Of a DNA stretch of 8,843 nt, positions 1-6,304 are shown one piece after another. Each line of letters opens with the position of its first letter. The stretch's first letter is position 1. The notes under the pieces are model-generated. The model saw only the letters and a list, made by a program, of their open reading frames with translations, was not told where the DNA came from and ran no database searches. Position numbers and translations under genes: made by a program. Source of the DNA: Gemmataceae bacterium (GTDB taxonomy: Bacteria > Planctomycetota > Planctomycetia > Gemmatales > Gemmataceae); NCBI GenBank assembly GCA_017853285.1, contig JAFMJU010000148.1:1-8843 (forward strand). The letters are read 5' to 3'.

Positions 1-165
1 GAAGTGGAGAAGGGTGAGGGTTTAATATATTTATACAATTAAGACCTATAAAATTTATAATATATGGAAGTCAAGTCTGGGAGTTTCATCACGGGCTAAT
101 ACCTGGTTTAAAAGGATTTTGCGCTAGGCCTGTGGAAGAAAAATTGGGTCGGATCAGGACAGGAA
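1..165. other. AT-rich non-coding stretch downstream of mtaB
   Basis: No credible gene lies here: all three plus-strand frames close within the first ~45 bases. Positions about 21-65 are almost pure A/T, in strong contrast to the GC-rich remainder. They contain a short inverted repeat, TATAAA-A-TTTATA, at 47-59. I see no convincing hairpin plus T-tract terminator for mtaB, although its transcript would cross an oligo-T run (plus-strand AAAAA near 139-143) soon after the stop codon. The stretch could hold a promoter for a leftward gene outside the window. Confidence 0.5.
45..74 (-). promoter_or_regulatory. Candidate leftward sigma70-like promoter
   Basis: On the minus strand TTGACT (74-69) is followed after 18 bases by TATAGG (50-45), within the AT-rich stretch. 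The -35-like box matches the TTGACA consensus at 5 of 6 positions and the -10-like box matches TATAAT at 4 of 6. It would drive a gene beyond the left edge. AT-rich DNA yields such matches easily and planctomycete promoter rules are poorly known, so this is only a candidate. Confidence 0.25.
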
Positions 166-1584
166 TCAGCAAACCGGCAAAGTGATGCGATCTGTCTGCA
201 TTCGCCCCAGAACGGTTTGGTTTTCTTGGTGAAAAGCGTGCTGAGCCTCCGCAACCGGCTCCCCCACCACCACATCCCCCTCCACCGCGATGGCGCGGAC
301 AGGGACCAATTTCCGGCGCAGGGCCGGCAGAAGGCCGCGCAGGCTCACACGCGTGCCACGGCAGGCGGTGCCCTGAACATAGCCCGGCCGTGCCTCGTCG
401 GCGGTCTCCACCAGCACTTCCAGATCCCGGCCGGCCAGCGACCGGCGGTGGGCGTCGGCCAGCGAGGCCTCCACTTCCGCTGCCCGCCGCATGCGGTCAT
501 GGATCACCTTGGCCGGCACCTGATCGGGCAGGGTTGCGGCCCGGGTGCCCTCCCGGGCACTGAAGGCGAAGAGGTGCATGCCGGCGAAGCCAGCCTGACG
601 GGCGACTGCGCAGCTGGCTTCAAAATCTTCCTCGGTTTCACCCGGGTAGCCCACAATGAGATCGGTGGTGATGGCCGGCTGATCGAGCAGTTCCCTGGCC
701 ATGGCCACCTGTTCCAGAAATCGGCCGGCACTGTAGCGGCGCCGCATGGAGGTTAGCACTTGGTCCGAACCGCTCTGCAGGCACAGATGCAGGTGAGGCA
801 CCACACGCCGATTGGCCGCCAGCGCCTTCAGCAGGCTCTCACGGGCCTCGGCGGCATCCAGGCTGCTGAGACGGATCCGGAACTCGCCGGGTAGCGCCTC
901 CAACCGGTCGAGCAGGTGCCAGAGTCGGCTCCATTGCTCCCTAGGCTTCCCCTTGCTGAGATCCAGCCCATAGTGACCCAGGTGGATGCCGCCCAAAACA
1001 ATCTCGCGGTATCCGCTTGCCACCAGCCCGGCCACCTCGCTCACGATTTCGTCCACGGGTCGGCTGGAAAATCTGGGCCGCACGGTGGGAATGATGCAGT
1101 AGGCGCAGTCGAGCAAACAGCCGTCCTGCACCTTCACAAAGGCGCGCTGATGGCCCGCAAAGCCCCGGATGCCGGGCAAGGAATCGGTCACCCCCCACGG
1201 TTGCAGGTCTTGTGCCAGGGAGTCCTTGTCGGTCACCACGCGGCTGACGCCGGGCAGTTGGCCGACCTCGTCTGGTGCCCGGGTGGCGTAGCAGCCCATC
1301 ACCACGATTTCACCGCCTGGTTGCTGCCGATGCAGCCGGCGTATCAGGTTACGGGCCTTCACATCCGCTTCGTGGGTGACGGTGCAGGTGTTCACCAGGC
1401 AAAGGTCCGCCGGTTCCTCGGGGCCAGCGGCAAGCCATCCGGCGTTTTCCAAAAGTTCCTGGGCGTATTGCGTCTCGTACTGGTTCACCTTGCAGCCGAG
1501 GGTGAGCGTGCGAAATCGGCGGGGACGGGCGGTGTCCCCCGGGTTGGTGCCTGGCTGGCCAGTGGAAGGAAGGAGCTCTGACAT
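166..1584 (-). CDS. mtaB: tRNA t6A37 methylthiotransferase MtaB
   Basis: This 472-residue radical-SAM methylthiotransferase should convert t6A to ms2t6A at position 37 of ANN-decoding tRNAs, in the cytoplasm, using two [4Fe-4S] clusters. The N-terminal UPF0004 domain has its three cluster cysteines at Cys31 (LGCKVNQYET), Cys67 (NTCTVT) and Cys98 (GCYA). The radical-SAM CX3CX2C motif is Cys156, Cys160 and Cys163 (DGCLLDCAYCIIP). Further family motifs are LGGIHLGHYG (197-206), HLHLCLQSGSD (264-274) and TTDLIVGYPGETEEDF (306-321). A TRAM-like RNA-binding region follows at about 380-445, then a ~27-residue tail that I do not recognise. The LGCKVNQYET wording and the GIHLG motif favour MtaB over MiaB or RimO. 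The ATG at 1584 has no clear Shine-Dalgarno site. The gene diverges from leuC. Confidence 0.93.
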   Translation of the reverse strand: MSELLPSTGQPGTNPGDTARPRRFRTLTLGCKVNQYETQYAQELLENAGWLAAGPEEPADLCLVNTCTVTHEADVKARNLIRRLHRQQPGGEIVVMGCYATRAPDEVGQLPGVSRVVTDKDSLAQDLQPWGVTDSLPGIRGFAGHQRAFVKVQDGCLLDCAYCIIPTVRPRFSSRPVDEIVSEVAGLVASGYREIVLGGIHLGHYGLDLSKGKPREQWSRLWHLLDRLEALPGEFRIRLSSLDAAEARESLLKALAANRRVVPHLHLCLQSGSDQVLTSMRRRYSAGRFLEQVAMARELLDQPAITTDLIVGYPGETEEDFEASCAVARQAGFAGMHLFAFSAREGTRAATLPDQVPAKVIHDRMRRAAEVEASLADAHRRSLAGRDLEVLVETADEARPGYVQGTACRGTRVSLRGLLPALRRKLVPVRAIAVEGDVVVGEPVAEAQHAFHQENQTVLGRMQTDRITLPVC

Positions 1585-1624
1585 ATTGTGCTAGCTAGAA
1601 TGCTCGCTGCCGGTGGAATGCGAA

Positions 1625-1669
1625 TTTTCCCGGGAAAAACAGCCCATGGATCGATTTCAGCCCGGGAAA
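1625..1669. promoter_or_regulatory. Palindrome and partial second copy in mtaB-leuC intergenic region
   Basis: TTTTCCCGGGAAAA (1625-1638) is a perfect 14-bp palindrome. Its CCCGGGAAA half recurs exactly at 1661-1669, with the sequence before it reading TTTCAG. The two CCCGGG centres are 32 bp apart, about three helical turns, which would place two bound dimers on the same face of the DNA. The location between divergent mtaB and leuC fits an operator, but I do not recognise a known regulator site and leucine control is not shown. Confidence 0.35.
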
Positions 1670-1782
1670 CCGTCGCCTGTTTCCTGAATGGATGATAGCA
1701 TGAAGAGTCCTGCCTGTTCGCCGGTTTTGTACCCATGCGAGCCAAGGCAAACCGGCCTCAGACGCGATTTCGGGATGGGATC

Positions 1783-3090
1783 ATGGCGGCTCAGACGCTG
1801 ACTGAAAAGATTTTGGCTCGCCACTCCGGCAAAAATTCCGTTGAGCCAGGCGAGAACATCTGGGTGGATGTGGACATCCTGATGACCCACGATGTGTGCG
1901 GCCCGGGCACCATCGGCGTGTTCCATCAAAATTTCGGCCGCGACGCCAAGGTCTGGAACAAGGAAAAGGTGGTCATCATCCCCGACCACTACATCTTCAC
2001 CGCCGACAAGATGGCCAACCGCAATGTCGATGTGCTGCGCGCCTTCGTGAAGGAGCAGGGCCTGCCCCACTTTTACGATGTGGGCAGCGAACGCTATAAG
2101 GGTGTCTGCCATATCGCCCTGCCCGAGGAAGGGCACACCCGCCCCGGCGAGATCCTGCTGGGTACCGACAGCCACACCTGCACCGCGGGTGCCTTCGGAG
2201 AGTTCGCAACGGGTATCGGCAACACCGATGCCGGGTTCGTGATGGGCACCGGTAAAACCTGGCTCAAGGTACCCCCGACCCTGCGCTTCGTGTTCAACGG
2301 CGACCTGCCGCCCTACCTGATGGCCAAGGACCTGATCCTGGCGGTGATCGGCGACATCGGCTGCGACGGTGCCACTTACCAGGCCATGGAATTCGACGGC
2401 GACGGCGTCTACGCCCTCAACATCGAGGAGCGCATGACGCTGTGCAACATGGCCATCGAGGCCGGCGGAAAGAACGGCATCATCGCTGCCGACCAGAAGA
2501 CCATCGACTTCGTGAAATCACGCGACAAGGCGAGCAAGCCCTTTGTGGTGGAGAAGTCCGACGCCGGCGCCAGGTTCGCCCGCGAGTTCGTCTACGATGT
2601 GAAGTCCCTCAGGCCCGTGGTGGCCAAGCCACATAGCCCGGACAACCGCGCTTATGTGGACGAGTGCAAGGGCACCAAGCTCGACCGGGCCTACATCGGC
2701 TCCTGCACGGGCGGCAAGATGACCGACTTCCGCGCCGCCGCCAAAATCCTCGCCGGCAAGGAAGTGAAGATCGACACCTTCGTCGTGCCCGCCACCACCG
2801 AGGTGGCCCGCACGCTGAAGACCGAGAAACTGGGCGGCAAGACGCTGGAGGAGATCTTCCTCAACGCCGGTGCCAAGATCGGCGAGGCCTCCTGCGCAGC
2901 CTGCCTGGGCGGCCCCTCCGACACTTTCGGCCGGCTCAACCAGGCCATCCGTTGCATCAGCACCACCAACCGCAATTTCCCCGGGCGCATGGGCCACAAG
3001 CAGGCCGAGGTGTTCCTCGCCAGCCCGCTCACCGTCGCTGCCAGCGCCCTCACCGGCCAGATCACCGATCCGCGGGAGTATGTGTCGTGA
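1783..3090 (+). CDS. leuC: 3-isopropylmalate dehydratase large subunit
   Basis: With LeuD, this 435-residue aconitase-family protein interconverts 2-isopropylmalate and 3-isopropylmalate, the second stage of leucine biosynthesis. The [4Fe-4S] cluster ligands are Cys308 (GSCTGGK) and Cys371 and Cys374 (SCAACLGG). Other family motifs are MTHDVCGPG (34-42), PDHYIFTADK, LGTDSHTCTAGAFG (126-139) and TNRNFPGRMGHK (395-406). An in-frame ATG at 1735 would add 16 residues, but the ATG at 1783 gives the family-typical start MAAQTLTEKILARHSG, so I chose it; GGGATGGGA lies just upstream. The length is that of the shorter (~420-residue) LeuC/HacA class rather than the ~470-residue enterobacterial type. 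Overall wording resembles plant IPMI large subunit. A homoaconitase-like substrate cannot be excluded from sequence, but the paired LeuD supports isopropylmalate. Confidence 0.92.
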   Translation: MAAQTLTEKILARHSGKNSVEPGENIWVDVDILMTHDVCGPGTIGVFHQNFGRDAKVWNKEKVVIIPDHYIFTADKMANRNVDVLRAFVKEQGLPHFYDVGSERYKGVCHIALPEEGHTRPGEILLGTDSHTCTAGAFGEFATGIGNTDAGFVMGTGKTWLKVPPTLRFVFNGDLPPYLMAKDLILAVIGDIGCDGATYQAMEFDGDGVYALNIEERMTLCNMAIEAGGKNGIIAADQKTIDFVKSRDKASKPFVVEKSDAGARFAREFVYDVKSLRPVVAKPHSPDNRAYVDECKGTKLDRAYIGSCTGGKMTDFRAAAKILAGKEVKIDTFVVPATTEVARTLKTEKLGGKTLEEIFLNAGAKIGEASCAACLGGPSDTFGRLNQAIRCISTTNRNFPGRMGHKQAEVFLASPLTVAASALTGQITDPREYVS

Positions 3091-3659
3091 AGCTTGAGAA
3101 CATCATCCAAGGCAAGGCCTATGTGCTTGGCGACAATATCGACACCGACCAGATCATCCCGGCCGAGTACCTGACACTGAACCCGGCGATCCCCGAGGAA
3201 TACCGCCAGTTCGGGCGTCACGCCCTGGCCGGTGTGCCTGCCGCCCAGGGGGGCCTGCCCAAGGGGCATGTGCCGTTCCACAAGAATCCCACCGACCTGG
3301 TGAGCGGGTTCCAGATCATTGTGGCCGGGCGCAACTTCGGCTGCGGGTCCAGCCGCGAGCACGCTCCCATCGCGCTGGACGCGGCCGGCATCAAGGCTGT
3401 GGTGGCCGAGTTCTACGCCCGCATCTTCTATCGCAACGCCGTCAACGGCGGCTACATCGTGCCGGCGGAGACCGCCGAGCGGTTGTGCGAGAAAGTGTGC
3501 ACGGGCGACGAGGTGCGCATCAACCTCGAAGCCTGCACTCTGGAAAACCTGACAACCGGCGAGAAGCACAGCCTCCGCCCGCTGGGCGAGGTGGTTCCCA
3601 TCCTCGAGGCGGGGGGCGTGTTCCCCTACGCGCGCTCGAAGGGAATGCTGCCCGCCTGA
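3087..3659 (+). CDS. leuD: 3-isopropylmalate dehydratase small subunit
   Basis: This 190-residue swivel-domain subunit completes the isopropylmalate isomerase and contributes to substrate recognition. It starts with GTG at 3087, overlapping the leuC stop by four bases (GTGA), with a GGGAG Shine-Dalgarno-like sequence upstream at 3074-3078; the overlap implies translational coupling. Diagnostic motifs are YVLGDNIDTDQIIPAEYL (12-29) and the signature GRNFGCGSSREHAP (81-94). The end, GGVFPYARSKGMLP, matches what I remember of the plant small subunit (GGIFAYARKAGM...). The reading frame stays open far upstream inside leuC, but that extension is a shadow of leuC and has no family similarity. Together leuC and leuD form an obvious operon; leuA and leuB are not in the window. 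Confidence 0.93.
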   Translation: MKLENIIQGKAYVLGDNIDTDQIIPAEYLTLNPAIPEEYRQFGRHALAGVPAAQGGLPKGHVPFHKNPTDLVSGFQIIVAGRNFGCGSSREHAPIALDAAGIKAVVAEFYARIFYRNAVNGGYIVPAETAERLCEKVCTGDEVRINLEACTLENLTTGEKHSLRPLGEVVPILEAGGVFPYARSKGMLPA

Positions 3660-3661
3660 CG

Positions 3662-3688
3662 CGGAAGGATCCGGCCGGGGATCTTCCG
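3662..3688 (+). other. Stem-loop directly after leuD
   Basis: CGGAAGGATCC (3662-3672) pairs with GGATCTTCCG (3679-3688) around the loop GGCCGG, giving a 10-bp stem with one bulged G. It begins three bases after the leuD stop codon. No T-tract follows, so it is not a classical intrinsic terminator. It could protect the leuCD mRNA 3' end or partly limit read-through into the rhomboid gene. Confidence 0.45.
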
Positions 3689-3718
3689 GTCGGCACACTG
3701 GTCCCGGGGGGTGACTAG

Positions 3719-5326
3719 GTGCGTATCGACTACAACGGCCTGCCTGGGGATGGGCCTCCATCCTCGTCCGATTCCCCCTCCCATCCCACCCCGGAAAATC
3801 GCCGGGCCCGCACCTTCGCCGAGATGCTCCTCGACCGCATCCAGGGCATGTACCCCGGCAATTTTCATCCCCGTTCCTTCCTGGCCATCTCGGGCAACGA
3901 TGAGGAATCGGTGCTCAAGACCCTGGACGACCTGCACAAGGACGGCCTGGTCGAGCGAACACGCGACGAAACCCTGCCCGATGAATTGTTGGTGCGGCTC
4001 ACGGAGAAGGGGCGGGCCCTTTACGCCGACCCCGAGGCATTGGCCCGCTGGCGCGATGCCCGCGCCATCACCCGCGACACCACCCGGCGCATGCTGGGCC
4101 TCGATCCTCTTCCCGGGGCGGCTTGGTCCTCACGGTTTCTATGGATCCTGATTCTGGTCAATTTCGCCTGGGGCGCGTGGCTTGCCTGGGATTCGGGGTT
4201 GCTGGGCGAGTACATCCATACCCCGGACAACCCGGGGCTGAACCCCATCCATCGGGCCATCGGGTCGGCCGACGCAGTCAGTCTGGCGGGTGGCCAGTGG
4301 TGGCGCCTGATGAGTTGCGTTTTGGTTCATTTCGGCCTGCTGCACCTGGCCTCCAATTCGGTGGGCCTGCTGGCGGTGGGCTCGCTGGTTTCGCGCATGA
4401 TGGGGCCGGCGGTGGTGATCCTGGTGTTTGTGATCGCCGGCCTGTGGGGCAGCGGTTTCGGGGTCACCTTCCAGGCCCAGGCGACGCGTGACGGCATCGC
4501 CGGGGCCAGTGGCGCCATTTGCGGCCTGATGGCGGCTTTCATTGTCTGGTTCCTTTCCCACAGGCACCAACTTGAGCCCAAGGTGGCCAAGCGATTCGGT
4601 TCCTTGCTGATGATGGATCTCCTGCTCATCACCGGCATCTCCCTGATGCCCGGTATCAGCGGCATGGGGCACCTGGGCGGTGCTTTGGGTGGTGCCCTTG
4701 TCTCGGTAGGCCTGATTTTGCTGGGGGACAGGGGCGGTAAGGGGTCATGGCGCCCCATGGCCGGTTCGCTTTGCCTGATGCTGGCCGGTGCCGGGGCCGC
4801 GGCACTCGTCACTTCGGCGATTCAGGCGGCGGTGCCCCAGGCCGAGGCCATCCTGCAAAAAGCCGACGCGGCCCAACTCAACCGGGGGCTCTATCCGGAA
4901 TTCGCGACAGTCCGGGTGGAGTACCGCAACCTGGTGCTGAATTTCGCCGAGCCCCTGCAGTTGCGTGACAAGTTCCGGCGCAACCGTGAGATGGCCGCCC
5001 AGGCGGTGGATAATCTGGAGCCTTTCCTGCCCCGGCAAAAGCGGGTCCTGCAGGCTTGGAAGGAGGTGAAGCTCCAAAGCCAGGGGATGAAAGCCCTGGC
5101 CCAGCGCGCCGTGGACTTGTTGGATTCCAGGGACAAGTATGTGGAATTGCTGCTGGAGGCGTTGCGCCTGGGCAGGGAGTGGCCCATGGAGCGTGACCGG
5201 GAGGTGACCGCCGCCCGGAAGGCCTGCCGGCAGGCCAAGGCCGCCTACCTGAAGCAGGCGAAGGAGTTGCGTCTGGCCTCGGAGGATCTCTCCGAGATGG
5301 ACGACCCGCTCGAGGAAATCAACTGA
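3719..5326 (+). CDS. Rhomboid protease with N-terminal winged helix and helical tail
   Basis: This 535-residue inner-membrane protein has three parts. Residues ~31-115 read as a cytoplasmic winged-helix domain: a probable recognition helix ending DDLHKDGLVER (70-80), then a wing, then the MarR/PadR-like LTEKGRALYADPEAL. Residues ~137-372 are a seven-TM rhomboid core: HFGLLHLASN (204-213) supplies the TM2 His/His/Asn set, GASG (262-265) carries nucleophile Ser264, and GMGHLGGALGG carries catalytic His318. So an active serine protease cleaving TM substrates is expected. Residues ~375-535 are charged and strongly helical, possibly coiled coil; with N-in and seven TMs they would face the periplasm. 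The GTG start follows an in-frame TAG directly, with GGGGGGTG at 3706-3713 as ribosome site. The substrate is unknown, and DNA binding is inferred only from the fold-like pattern. Confidence 0.85.
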   Translation: MRIDYNGLPGDGPPSSSDSPSHPTPENRRARTFAEMLLDRIQGMYPGNFHPRSFLAISGNDEESVLKTLDDLHKDGLVERTRDETLPDELLVRLTEKGRALYADPEALARWRDARAITRDTTRRMLGLDPLPGAAWSSRFLWILILVNFAWGAWLAWDSGLLGEYIHTPDNPGLNPIHRAIGSADAVSLAGGQWWRLMSCVLVHFGLLHLASNSVGLLAVGSLVSRMMGPAVVILVFVIAGLWGSGFGVTFQAQATRDGIAGASGAICGLMAAFIVWFLSHRHQLEPKVAKRFGSLLMMDLLLITGISLMPGISGMGHLGGALGGALVSVGLILLGDRGGKGSWRPMAGSLCLMLAGAGAAALVTSAIQAAVPQAEAILQKADAAQLNRGLYPEFATVRVEYRNLVLNFAEPLQLRDKFRRNREMAAQAVDNLEPFLPRQKRVLQAWKEVKLQSQGMKALAQRAVDLLDSRDKYVELLLEALRLGREWPMERDREVTAARKACRQAKAAYLKQAKELRLASEDLSEMDDPLEEIN

Positions 5327-5365
5327 CCGAGACAGGTTCGGCGACAGGCCGACCGGAAGCCACCG

Positions 5366-6148
5366 ATGTTCATACCCATTTCGGATGACAATTCCTCAAG
5401 GCGTTCAGTGCCGGTGCTGAACTTCCTGTTTATCGCGGTCAATGTGCTGGTGTTCTTCGGCCTGCAGCAGGGTAGGGAACTGGGCAATGCTTTCACCCAA
5501 TCGTATTCGCTGGTTCCCCGTGAGATCCTCACCGGCAAGGATGTGATCACCCCAGCCCAGACCGAGGTCGTCAGCCACATGGGGCGGGAGGTCGAGGTCA
5601 CTGTCCCCGGCCTCGGGCCCACCCGGCCATCGGTCTACCTCACGCTGTTGACCAGCATGTTCATGCACGGCAGCGTGATGCATCTGGTTGGCAACATGAT
5701 GTTCCTCTGGATTTTCGGCGACAACCTGGAGGACGCGCTGGGCTCGGCCGGTTATCTGGCTTTCTATCTGGCCTGTGGAATCGGGGCCGGGTTGGTGCAT
5801 GTGGCCACCACCTATTTCTTTCATGCCAATCCCCTGGTGCCATGCCTTGGGGCGTCCGGGGCGATTTCCGGGGTTCTGGCCGGATACTTGGTGCTCTTTC
5901 CCCACAACACCGTGCATGTGCTGGTGCTGCGCAGCATCGTCGGCGTGCCGGCCTTTCTGGTGGTGGGTGGGTGGTTCCTGTTTCAGTTGGGCAGCGCCTA
6001 CTTTTCCTTGTCCAGCAGCGAGGGGGGCGGGGTGGCTTACGGCGCCCACATCGGGGGATTCTTGATCGGCATGCCGCTGGTTTTGCTCATGGGTGGGCGC
6101 CGAAATCCGGTGGTCCAGCGCGATGTCTGGGGTGACCGTTTGAACTGA
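5366..6148 (+). CDS. Rhomboid family intramembrane serine protease
   Basis: This 260-residue multi-pass protein is a standard bacterial rhomboid with a predicted active Ser-His dyad: nucleophile Ser164 in LGASGAISG (161-169) and His228 in AYGAHIGGFLIG (224-235). TM2 carries HGSVMHLVGNMMFLWIFGDN (101-120), with the conserved His101, His106 and Asn110 and the FGDN-E motif. The opening MFIPISDDN is a typical N-terminus for this subfamily. A hydrophilic loop at ~36-90 lies between TM1 and TM2. It begins 39 bp after the preceding rhomboid gene, so they are probably co-transcribed, but the two differ outside the catalytic motifs, suggesting different substrates rather than a recent duplication. The ATG is preceded only by a weak GGAAG. 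A small imperfect hairpin (5335-5354) sits just upstream. Substrate unknown. Confidence 0.92.
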   Translation: MFIPISDDNSSRRSVPVLNFLFIAVNVLVFFGLQQGRELGNAFTQSYSLVPREILTGKDVITPAQTEVVSHMGREVEVTVPGLGPTRPSVYLTLLTSMFMHGSVMHLVGNMMFLWIFGDNLEDALGSAGYLAFYLACGIGAGLVHVATTYFFHANPLVPCLGASGAISGVLAGYLVLFPHNTVHVLVLRSIVGVPAFLVVGGWFLFQLGSAYFSLSSSEGGGVAYGAHIGGFLIGMPLVLLMGGRRNPVVQRDVWGDRLN

Positions 6149-6181
6149 AGTCTATTGTTTGCAAATGGTTAGGTTGAAAAA

Positions 6182-6231
6182 ACCGGTGCCCTGACCGGTG
6201 GCGGTCCTCCCTGAATTTTTTCGGCTTTTTT
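6182..6231 (+). terminator. Possible weak terminator after the second rhomboid gene
   Basis: ACCGGT (6182-6187) and ACCGGT (6194-6199) can pair around the loop GCCCTG. T-rich tracts follow only from 6216, separated by about 16 bases from the short stem, so the geometry is poor for an intrinsic terminator. It is the only candidate between the rhomboid pair and the lipoprotein gene. Confidence 0.3.
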
Positions 6232-6263
6232 TCTAAAGTTCACCCCGCTATACCGCCGAGCGC

Positions 6264-6281
6264 TTGCCAATGGATTGGCAA
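6264..6281 (+). promoter_or_regulatory. Inverted repeat in the DUF1571 gene leader
   Basis: TTGCCAA (6264-6270), spacer TGGA, TTGGCAA (6275-6281) form a perfect 7-bp inverted repeat ending 23 bases before the chosen ATG at 6305. It could be an operator or an mRNA hairpin. Ten-base words overlapping each arm have exact reverse complements inside the coding region (6367-6376 and 6420-6429), so competing RNA pairings are possible. Confidence 0.4.
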
Positions 6282-6304
6282 ATTGTGATGGCAGGGATGC
6301 CGAG

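Noticed and set aside
1..42. Possible 3' end of a rightward gene (EVEKGEGLIYLYN then stop)
   Set aside because: Only 13 residues with no recognisable feature, half of it in AT-rich DNA; too little to support a gene.
217..756. Long plus-strand frame opposite mtaB (179 residues)
   Set aside because: It is antisense to a complete MtaB with all cluster cysteines, and its product has no recognisable motifs; high-GC codon use creates such shadows.
1646..1687. Possible leucine leader peptide upstream of leuC
   Set aside because: The short frame reads MDRFQPGKPSPVS and has no leucine codons, so it cannot work as a leucine attenuator; no attenuator hairpins were seen.
1735..1782. Earlier ATG for leuC adding 16 residues
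   Set aside because: The added basic stretch has no counterpart in the family, while the ATG at 1783 gives the expected start.
2664..3086. Upstream extension of the leuD frame into leuC
   Set aside because: The extension is Arg/Pro/His-rich shadow sequence. The conserved LeuD domain begins at the GTG at 3087, which overlaps the leuC stop in the usual four-base manner.
2691..3761. 356-residue minus-strand frame opposite leuC and leuD
   Set aside because: It spans two clearly real, overlapping genes on the other strand, and its translation is low-complexity with no family motifs.
6275..6304. TTG start for the DUF1571 lipoprotein
   Set aside because: It would place a charged ten-residue segment before the signal peptide; the ATG at 6305 opens with a proper lipoprotein signal and has a ribosome site.
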